A DNA stretch of 26,286 nucleotides from Chthoniobacter flavus (lineage in GTDB: Bacteria; Verrucomicrobiota; Verrucomicrobiia; Chthoniobacterales; Terrimicrobiaceae): assembly GCA_945863785.1 (NCBI GenBank), contig CAMBAQ010000002.1, forward strand, positions 1-26,286, written 5' to 3'. The notes under the pieces are model-generated. The model was not told the DNA's origin. It was given only the letters and a program-made list of their open reading frames with translations, and ran no database searches. Of this stretch, positions 7,534 to 13,969 are shown piece by piece; the first letter of the stretch is position 1, and every line of letters begins with the position of its first letter. A program made the translations under genes and the position numbers.

Positions 7534-8253
7534 TCAACTTATCAGCAGCAACCTCGCCGAGTCGCCGCGATGGGTGAGCGGAGCGCGGTGAATACATGGA
7601 GGAACTGGGCTGCCCGGATACTCCACAGCGATGCGCCAAAGGCATCCGATTCCGAAGGAAAAAGGCCTAGCTCTCGGCAGGGTGGCATAATGCAGATCAT
7701 AGCAATTTTCGTTCAGATAAGTCAGGAAATCCTCGTCATCTTTTCCCCCGAAGCACTTGAGGAGTTCGGCGCGCGTTTCCGGGATATCCACGCGACGAAT
7801 GGACTCTTCGTTGCGCAGGCCTTCGCTTGTGGGTCCGTAATACGTGCAAAGCCAAGTGTCCGCTTCCACAGGGGCGCTATCCACATGAAAGGAAAAAACA
7901 TCAGTTAATACGGGGGCAGAGTCCTCGTCGCGAGGGTAGCCGTGAATGCAGTTGAGGACAGGATCCAGATCCCGCTCTCTCAATAAACGGAGATCTTCGA
8001 GAAGAATGTCGATCGCAACTCGACCGTCTTCGCTTAACGGCAGGCTGTGGAGTAGGGATTCGTCGAGCGTAGTAATGCCCTCTCCAGCGCCCAATTTTTC
8101 AACCACTTCGCGAAAATTGCCCTGTAGCGAGCGTGGCCAGCAAAGTGCATTGACGGGGTTTTCAAAGCGAGTCGATGCCAGTTCTTCAAAACTCTTCACT
8201 ACCTTAATGCAGGAGTATTCAGGCGGAAGGGCAGGTGAGGAAAGACAGGACAT
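7534..8253 (-). CDS. DUF1826 family protein with HxD...H pattern
   Basis: With the ATG at 8253 the protein has 239 residues. The C-terminus PPCIHRAPLTHRGDSARLLLIS and the segment FHVDSAPVEADTWLCTYYGP match the DUF1826 family as I know it. H123-V-D125, with a distal H222 and an arginine (R234) 12 residues later, is the spacing pattern of a Fe(II)/2-oxoglutarate-type double-stranded beta-helix; that is my inference, not an established activity. I recall family members near zinc-responsive genes in proteobacteria, but no zinc genes are seen here. The reading frame stays open to a TTG at 8313, which would add a hydrophobic MASIRYFLLLL start; I judge the ATG more likely. It is divergent from fucU. 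Confidence 0.78.
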   Translation of the reverse strand: MSCLSSPALPPEYSCIKVVKSFEELASTRFENPVNALCWPRSLQGNFREVVEKLGAGEGITTLDESLLHSLPLSEDGRVAIDILLEDLRLLRERDLDPVLNCIHGYPRDEDSAPVLTDVFSFHVDSAPVEADTWLCTYYGPTSEGLRNEESIRRVDIPETRAELLKCFGGKDDEDFLTYLNENCYDLHYATLPRARPFSFGIGCLWRIAVEYPGSPVPPCIHRAPLTHRGDSARLLLIS

Positions 8254-8402
8254 AAACGGAGCGAAACACTGGAAACTTCGCAAGAGGAGCAAAAAATATC
8301 TTATTGAAGCCAATTTCGAGCGGCGACATAGTCCGCGATCGCAATAGGGTCATCCTTGATCAATGCTTCACGAGAAGCCCCTTTGCCAACTAACCTCAAT
8401 CT

Positions 8403-8831
8403 ATGCTTAAAGGAATCCATCCCGCGATTAGCCCCGAACTTCTTAAAACTCTCGCCGAAATGGGCCATGGTGATGAAATCATCCTCGCCGATGCTCATTT
8501 TCCGGGGCACACCTTCGGATCCAGGGTTCTCCGTGCGGATGGCTTGAGTGTGCCGACTTTGTTGGAAGGCATTCTCCCTCTATTCGAGTTGGACAGCTAC
8601 GCTGACCCGCTAGTGATGATGCAAGCCGTCCAAGGGGATGAGCTTGATCCCTCGGTGGAGGAAAGCTACATGGCTGTCGTCAAACGGCATTGCCCACAAG
8701 CCAAGACTCCTGGACGAATCGATCGGATGGCCTTTTACGATCGGGCCAAATCTGCCTTCGCTGTTGTCATGACCGGTGAAATTGCCAAATACGGGAACCT
8801 TCTTTTGAAAAAGGGTGTGACCAAGCAATAG
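8403..8831 (+). CDS. fucU: L-fucose mutarotase (FucU/RbsD family)
   Basis: This 142-residue protein, about the usual FucU length (140), is predicted to interconvert the alpha and beta anomers of L-fucose. The family motifs are very well kept: LKGIHPAISPELLKTLAEMGHGDEI in two blocks around the catalytic H22 (in G-H22-G-D24), DAHFPGH (30-36), FELDSYADPLVMMQAVQGD, MAFYDRAKSAFAVVMTGE and the C-terminal AKYGNLLLKKG. It is an orphan: no fucose isomerase, kinase, aldolase or transporter is nearby. It may instead serve exopolysaccharide or host-glycan breakdown encoded elsewhere. There is no Shine-Dalgarno sequence at the ATG. A fucose rather than ribose type is supported by length and by the DAHFPGH block. 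Confidence 0.93.
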   Translation: MLKGIHPAISPELLKTLAEMGHGDEIILADAHFPGHTFGSRVLRADGLSVPTLLEGILPLFELDSYADPLVMMQAVQGDELDPSVEESYMAVVKRHCPQAKTPGRIDRMAFYDRAKSAFAVVMTGEIAKYGNLLLKKGVTKQ

Positions 8832-8860
8832 TCCGAATCCGCGCCGATCTGCATAGGAGC

Positions 8861-8887
8861 GCAATTTAATGCTTCGCGTTTAATTGC
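8861..8887 (+). terminator. Possible hairpin downstream of fucU
   Basis: GCAATTTAA (8861-8869) and TTTAATTGC (8879-8887) form an inverted repeat with one mismatch around a 9-base loop, 30 bases after the fucU stop. The stem is AT-rich and no T-run follows, so it is a weak candidate for a terminator or mRNA 3'-end structure. Confidence 0.3.
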
Positions 8888-8935
8888 TAGCTTTCAATCA
8901 CCCAATGGTGAATGGGTGGAGGGCAACGATTTTTT

Positions 8936-10003
8936 ATGATTCGTTTTAACTACAAGCCCGCCGGCACTTCTCCACTGACGTTGAGTTCGCCGAGCGCAGC
9001 ATCGGGGCCCCCAGCCTTGAGCTTGATTCAATATAACAGCGAGAGGATTTTTGAGGCTGAATTTGAAACGATCGAGGCGCTTCTGGATCACTACGACCCA
9101 ACGATGGTCAACTGGATCGATGTGGACGGATTGGGCGATGTGGATTGTTTAAAAAAACTCGCATCATATTTTCATATCCATCCCTTGGCCTTGGAGGACG
9201 TGCTTGATACAGCGCAGAGGCCGAAGCTCGAGCGCTATGCGGAGCACTTTTTCATCGTCGGTGAAATGGTTTATTACAATAACGGGAATGAACTTTGCTT
9301 TGAGCAGGTCAGCCTTTTTCTAGGTGCTTCCTTTGTCATTTCGATCCAGGAGGAAAAAGGCCACGACGTATTCGAACGAATTCGTCAAAGACTGCGCTCT
9401 GGTGTTGGTCAATCTCGCTCCATGGGAGCCGACTACCTCGCTTACGCTCTGCTTGATGCCACGGTGGACCAGATGTTTCCCGTCCTCGAAAATGTGGGTG
9501 ACTCGATCGAGAATGTCGAGGAGGGCTTGCTCAGGAAGCCTAGCCCTAAATCACTGACAAACCTCTATGAAGCCAAGCGGCTCTTGCTTTTGCTGAGGCG
9601 AACGATTTGGCCGCATCGGGAGATATTCAATAGCCTGATACGAGATGAGTCGGGCCTCATCCACCGGGAGACGCAGATTTTTTTGAGGGATTGCTATGAT
9701 CACGTCACACAGATCATCGATATCATCGAAAGTTATCGCGACCTCACGGCCGGGCTTATGGATTTGTACATTTCGAGCCTGAGTTTCCGCACGAACGAGA
9801 TCATGCGTGTGCTCACCATTGTTTCCGTGATTTTCATACCGCTCACATTTTTGGCTGGCGTGTATGGGATGAATTTCAATGTCGAGTTGCCCATGAATAT
9901 GCCCGAGCTCAACTGGCGATTTGGATATATCTATTTTTGGGGGCTTTGCGGGGTGATCGCTATTGCCATGTTGCTTTTCTTCAAAAAGAAAAAGTGGCTG
10001 TAG
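8936..10003 (+). CDS. corA: CorA-family magnesium/cobalt transporter
   Basis: This 355-residue inner-membrane channel is predicted to import Mg2+ (and possibly Co2+ or Ni2+). The signature Y-G-M-N lies at 310-313, at the end of the first of two C-terminal helices (RVLTIVSVIFIPLTFLAGVYGMN and a second helix ending in a basic KKKKW tail). The long N-terminal cytoplasmic domain contains the expected HPLALEDVLDTAQRPKLERY block and FVISIQEE. I chose ATG 8936 because GGAGGG lies 12 bases upstream (8918-8923); ATG 8912 would add eight residues and precede that site. A 6-base-pair hairpin touches the Shine-Dalgarno site. It probably forms a single-gene unit, convergent with the antiporter gene. Confidence 0.93.
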   Translation: MIRFNYKPAGTSPLTLSSPSAASGPPALSLIQYNSERIFEAEFETIEALLDHYDPTMVNWIDVDGLGDVDCLKKLASYFHIHPLALEDVLDTAQRPKLERYAEHFFIVGEMVYYNNGNELCFEQVSLFLGASFVISIQEEKGHDVFERIRQRLRSGVGQSRSMGADYLAYALLDATVDQMFPVLENVGDSIENVEEGLLRKPSPKSLTNLYEAKRLLLLLRRTIWPHREIFNSLIRDESGLIHRETQIFLRDCYDHVTQIIDIIESYRDLTAGLMDLYISSLSFRTNEIMRVLTIVSVIFIPLTFLAGVYGMNFNVELPMNMPELNWRFGYIYFWGLCGVIAIAMLLFFKKKKWL

Positions 10004-10045
10004 ATTCGCCCAAAAAGCCTCCATGCAATCTGTTGATGCGCGCGT

Positions 10046-11644
10046 CTATCGCGTCAGCAAGAAGATCAAAACGGAAATTGTTGTTGGTATGGCCGCTGCT
10101 AGAAACAGCTTCACCGCATCCACGCCATTTGTGCCGAAATAGGGCTGGAGTATCGATTGCCCAGCGGGATTCGGGGCATTGGCAATCACAGTCAGGCCTC
10201 CGCCCGCAACGGCCCCAGCCATGACAGCGTATTTGGCAGCATCGCTGAATCCCGGTACGAGTGATGCCAGGTAGGTGATTGCTGCATTATCGTTAAATGC
10301 CGTAAGGAGGGTCGACCCCAAGAGCATCTGAACGGGATTTAGGCTCGCGAGCACGGGTTCGATCCACCACTGCTGGCAACCTCCATGAATAACGAGTCCT
10401 GCAAGAAAAAAGCCGACAAGCACAGGGCCTCGAAGGTTAATGGGATCTTGATTGCTCTCCGTTGCAGCAACGAAGGCGAGGAAAAACATGAAAATTAAAA
10501 CAACGATCGCGGCGTAATGCGAAGTCAATACGACAAAGGCGATCAGTAACAAATGCGTGAGTATAATCGAGGCTGGTACGCTTGGTTTTGGTTGGTTTAG
10601 GGTGTCTCTGTTTTCCCTGAGATGGAGCAATTCTCTGCGAAAAATAAAAAAGGCTAATCCATTCGAGAGGAGAATGGAGAGTACGGACTTCCAACCAAAA
10701 TGAGTGAGCATGTGGAGGGTATTCCAGTTCCAGTTACTGTCAACCATCACCACTGGCGGAGCAGCAAAGTGCGTGAGGGTGCCGCCAATCGATATGTTAA
10801 CAAACAACAAGCCTAGCGTTGTGTAGCGCAGCGTCATGGAGGGTTGGAGTTTGAAGAACTTCTCAACCAAAATCAGGGCGCAGATCGTCATTGCAGCCGG
10901 TTCCGTAATAAATGATCCCAACATCGGCCCGACCGTGAGGATCGATAGCCACCATGCGGCAGGAGTTTTTTTGCCCAAGCAAGCCACCATTCTTAAAGCC
11001 CCTTCAGCGAAATATAAAACGGGGCGTGAACTCGCGATGGCCATGATGACAACGACAAAGACGGGTTCTGTGTAGTTCACACCATTGATGTAATGAAGAA
11101 AAGTATCTGGGCCCTTCATCAATGCGATCGCGAGAGCTAATGGGATGAGCCAGATTCCAAAGACAGCCTCGACCTCTCCGAGAAAATGAAAAAAAACTTC
11201 GCTGAACTTTTTGCGCTCGATTTCTCGCAGCACGTTACCATCCGGATCGGGTGATTTTTCCAGCTTCCGCACGAGAACAGCGTGTTCATGTTCGTGTCTG
11301 TGAGAAATGGCCCGGAACTTCGCCGCTAGGAAGGTGTGAACAATTGCTGCCAAGAAAATCGCTGAGGCGATAGCATTGAAGGGATCCGCTTTGATGCGCC
11401 CGAGTAATTTGAGAGCCAATCCGGTGGTGCTGGCATCGTTATATTGCGCCACGGGTATCGGAAAGGCTGCTACTGCGGCGGAATCCGACGACGATGCAAG
11501 TGCTGCCGTCGCTAGCATCGTCATTGAGAGGCAAAAAACGAAAAGCTTGGAAGCAAAGTGCATCCGCGAAGATTTTATTCCATCCATACTTGTCCGTGCT
11601 TTATCAGAGCGTGCATCCGCTGCCAATGGTTTGAAAGCGGTCAT
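10046..11644 (-). CDS. Putative Na+/H+ antiporter (Na_H_antiport family)
   Basis: This roughly 532-residue polytopic membrane protein has about twelve hydrophobic segments. Motifs typical of the ion-transporter group are visible: GPMLGSFITEPAAMTICALILVEKF in two parts, GGTLTHFAAPPVVMV, LLTAFNDNAAITYLASLVPGF (the NDNxAIT block) and AGGGLTVIANAPNPAG. I recognise it as the bacterial family annotated as putative Na+/H+ antiporter; ion specificity is untested. A signal-like segment, MHFASKLFVFCLSMTMLATAALA, follows a basic 27-residue extension. GGAAGGG (11660-11654) lies 9 bases before the ATG at 11644, which overlaps the upstream Fic-like stop as ATGA, so I prefer this start to 11650. A histidine-rich loop (HRHEHEH) precedes the fourth segment. 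Confidence 0.83.
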   Translation of the reverse strand: MTAFKPLAADARSDKARTSMDGIKSSRMHFASKLFVFCLSMTMLATAALASSSDSAAVAAFPIPVAQYNDASTTGLALKLLGRIKADPFNAIASAIFLAAIVHTFLAAKFRAISHRHEHEHAVLVRKLEKSPDPDGNVLREIERKKFSEVFFHFLGEVEAVFGIWLIPLALAIALMKGPDTFLHYINGVNYTEPVFVVVIMAIASSRPVLYFAEGALRMVACLGKKTPAAWWLSILTVGPMLGSFITEPAAMTICALILVEKFFKLQPSMTLRYTTLGLLFVNISIGGTLTHFAAPPVVMVDSNWNWNTLHMLTHFGWKSVLSILLSNGLAFFIFRRELLHLRENRDTLNQPKPSVPASIILTHLLLIAFVVLTSHYAAIVVLIFMFFLAFVAATESNQDPINLRGPVLVGFFLAGLVIHGGCQQWWIEPVLASLNPVQMLLGSTLLTAFNDNAAITYLASLVPGFSDAAKYAVMAGAVAGGGLTVIANAPNPAGQSILQPYFGTNGVDAVKLFLAAAIPTTISVLIFLLTR

Positions 11645-13020
11645 TGCCATGCGCCCTTCCAGATTTCAAATTCCGAAGGGCGCAAGCGATGGCGTACGAT
11701 GTTCCCAAGATGAAGGCCGTTCAATTCCATTTCGATGGTGCCCACGAATTTCGTTCGCTCAGACTCGGGGAGTTTTTTAGCAGCAACTTGATTTGAAAAA
11801 GCCAACGCCCCGCTTTTTGTCATCGTTTTTTGAACGATTTCACGAACAGTTTCCGAGATGCTGGCGCGATATTTGAGGCGAAACGGATCCGGTGTCCCTA
11901 GAGATTGCCGGACCGCCGAATACCGTGCGCATGAGCGGCGGTACGCAAAATCAAAAACGTCGCGCAGGTATTCAAAACGATTGAGCTCATATATCCCCAG
12001 CAAGCCTCCAATGTAATCCTTCTGATCCACATCAATAAAAGAGAGCGGGCAGAGATTTCTGCGGATGAGCGGAATGTTGGCAGCCAGTCGTGAGACACGC
12101 TTGTTCACATCCTCGAAGGGTTGGAGATAGGGCAATTGGACCATCACAAAAAAGGCCTGTTCAAAGGGATCCTGGATCGCTTGGGCTTTTTGTAAAATGA
12201 TGTCGAAATTCTCCTCGATCATTTGAGGTGCCGCCAAAGGATGAAAAACCGTGCCACTAATACCAACTGGACGCGAGCGTATGAGCCCACAGGTCGCAGG
12301 ATTGGGCAAGAGGTTATCTGAAAGCAAAGCATGAATGTTGCAAATCGTGTGGCGATTGAAACCAATGCCATCCGCTTGCTCCGCGAGCATCTCAATAGCG
12401 GCTTTGTGATTGAGAATCATCTGAGTTTCCTCCGGTGGCTTTCCCTCAGCTCCTTCGCCGCATTCGATAAGGTGCTGTGTCTCGAGAAGTGAGTAAGTGT
12501 TGCCTTCAAGGCGGCTGGAATTCCAAGAAAGATCGATCAGCAAACGATTCAGGAATTGACGCACATAAGTGCCAGGTGGGAGTTCCTCAAAACTCACTTG
12601 CCCCAGACGCGCTAAATCGCTCCTCATTGAATTTGGAAGATAAAATGTCTTGTTCGGATGGTAGGCGTCTAAAAAGGCCCCTCGATAGCCAACGGGTGTT
12701 CGTTGTGCTAATGGTCTCAGAATCGAATCTCTAATGCGATCAGCTTCCGTCGAAAGCCACTCGTTGCCGCGTGCCATCAGTGGCGAGTCCTCCTTGAGGC
12801 TCGTGGCTGATTCCAAAATTAAATAACGGCGCGCCCGCGCAACGCCTTTTGCTTCCAAGCGCCCTTCGGATACGAGGTGCTCCAAGTGACGCTGAAGCGT
12901 CCGTTTGGGGGTGCTAAGCGCCGGAGACTCCAATAAATCGCGGATCGCCGCCCCATTCGGGAATAAGCGGACAATATCTAATATGGCGCTTAATTGATGT
13001 TTTGAGATTTTAAGTGGCAT
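11641..13020 (-). CDS. Fic-fold protein with winged-helix N-terminus; catalytic His replaced by Gln
   Basis: This is a 459-residue protein. Residues 1-70 look like a winged helix (LSAILDIVRLFPNG...RTLQRHLEHLVSEGRLEAKG...RRYLI). A Fic N-terminal region follows, then the Fic core: the canonical HPFxxGNGRxxR site reads Q300-P-F-E-D-V-N-K-R-V-S-R311. Fic enzymes normally transfer AMP or another nucleotide part to target hydroxyls, and the histidine is the general base; here the codon is CAA. The inhibitory helix motif (S/T)xxxE(G/N) is kept as S168-S-R-L-E172-G173-N. It may therefore be inactive, altered in activity, or a regulator. It heads a two-gene unit with the antiporter (ATGA overlap). A direct repeat upstream may be its operator. 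The fold is sure; the activity is not. Confidence 0.88.
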   Translation of the reverse strand: MPLKISKHQLSAILDIVRLFPNGAAIRDLLESPALSTPKRTLQRHLEHLVSEGRLEAKGVARARRYLILESATSLKEDSPLMARGNEWLSTEADRIRDSILRPLAQRTPVGYRGAFLDAYHPNKTFYLPNSMRSDLARLGQVSFEELPPGTYVRQFLNRLLIDLSWNSSRLEGNTYSLLETQHLIECGEGAEGKPPEETQMILNHKAAIEMLAEQADGIGFNRHTICNIHALLSDNLLPNPATCGLIRSRPVGISGTVFHPLAAPQMIEENFDIILQKAQAIQDPFEQAFFVMVQLPYLQPFEDVNKRVSRLAANIPLIRRNLCPLSFIDVDQKDYIGGLLGIYELNRFEYLRDVFDFAYRRSCARYSAVRQSLGTPDPFRLKYRASISETVREIVQKTMTKSGALAFSNQVAAKKLPESERTKFVGTIEMELNGLHLGNIVRHRLRPSEFEIWKGAWQ

Positions 13021-13035
13021 GCTATTTGATTTATG

Positions 13036-13091
13036 TGGCGCAATAAATGGTTTTACTTTGCTTTATTGTTAATAAATTGGCGCGATAAATG
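13036..13091 (-). promoter_or_regulatory. Candidate operator: 14-base direct repeat upstream of the fic-like gene
   Basis: TGGCGCAATAAATG (13036-13049) recurs as TGGCGCGATAAATG (13078-13091), 13 of 14 bases identical, with starts 42 bases apart, or about four helical turns. Between them lies the perfect inverted repeat TTTATT-GTT-AATAAA (13062-13076). The first copy ends 16 bases from the fic-like start codon. The Fic-like protein itself carries a winged-helix domain, so autoregulation is a reasonable guess. Confidence 0.55.
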
Positions 13092-13192
13092 CAGGTAGCA
13101 ACTTTTTTTGCAGAAATCACAAAACTAAATCTCAAATGGATTCAGCGTAATTTGGCTTGGGGGCAGCAACGGGGTTTGTGAAAACGATCCTG

Positions 13193-13969
13193 CTACTTAG
13201 CGGTTTTTTTAGGAACTATAGCTAGGAAGTTCCTTACGCGTTTGATTTCTGGAAGATGAAGAGTATTTCCTGCCCAGAATCCGCTGGAGCTTCCTCCATC
13301 GAGATTCAGTGCAGTGGTCGGGGCCCATTGTCCAAATATTTGGGGAAGTGAGAGGATTTGACCAGCATCAGCGAGGTTTACTGAAGAGATATAGACGAGG
13401 GCGATTATTCCTTTTGGTCCCATTGCGACGGCCGTGCGGCGAGCGTTGCGTGTGCCATTCAGTCCAGTCACTGGTCGGCCTCTTTCTACAAGCATCGGGC
13501 CGCACTGAAGTGCCTGGGCGAGTGGAGTAGCTGTCGAGGAAAATTGTTCTGATCGAATGATCGAGATTTCGCCATTGGTTCGGACGCTTAAAATGCCGCT
13601 CAGCAATTTTGCTTTTTCGAAAGGATGTTGGGTCTTGCCGTTCACCACCACTAATCCGACAGGTTCGTAGGTGGAGTGGAAATACGCGCCATTGACGCCT
13701 GCGATGACGTTAGATTTTGAGAGTACGCTGGCGAGGGTAGAGGTTCCGGGATTTGGGCTATCGATGACCCTTAATGTGTATCCGCTATCATCGAAGGTCG
13801 CGCAGGTGACACGGGCGAGAAGCGATCCGTTTTGGCATTGAGTTTCAATAACTCGGACTCCAGCGGCAGGTGTTCCGAGCAATTTTGACTCAAGGATCTC
13901 CCACTCAGCCTGCACATAGGAGGCAAGAGCCATCCATGCGCAGGCGGTGATGAGAAGGCGACGGCGCAC
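13193..13969 (-). CDS. Secreted phosphodiester glycosidase-like protein (NAGPA family)
   Basis: This 258-residue protein has a signal peptide (MRRRLLITACAWMALASYVQA, cut near residue 21). The NAGPA/phosphodiester glycosidase motifs are present in order: V-N-G-A-Y-F (92-97), QCGPMLV (155-161), RRTAVAM (177-183) and the hallmark NLDGGSSSGF (222-231). Homologues remove N-acetylglucosamine from phosphodiester-linked glycans; bacterial relatives act on exported glycans or polymers, and the substrate here is unknown. The start is GTG at 13969, directly after the acs stop (TAAGTG), with no strong Shine-Dalgarno sequence, so translation is likely coupled to acs despite the unrelated function. The length is that of a single-domain member. 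Confidence 0.87.
   Translation of the reverse strand: MRRRLLITACAWMALASYVQAEWEILESKLLGTPAAGVRVIETQCQNGSLLARVTCATFDDSGYTLRVIDSPNPGTSTLASVLSKSNVIAGVNGAYFHSTYEPVGLVVVNGKTQHPFEKAKLLSGILSVRTNGEISIIRSEQFSSTATPLAQALQCGPMLVERGRPVTGLNGTRNARRTAVAMGPKGIIALVYISSVNLADAGQILSLPQIFGQWAPTTALNLDGGSSSGFWAGNTLHLPEIKRVRNFLAIVPKKTAK

Noticed and set aside
8832..8935. Magnesium riboswitch (M-box or mgtA type) upstream of corA
   Set aside because: The 104-base gap is too short for an M-box and I see no conserved riboswitch core.
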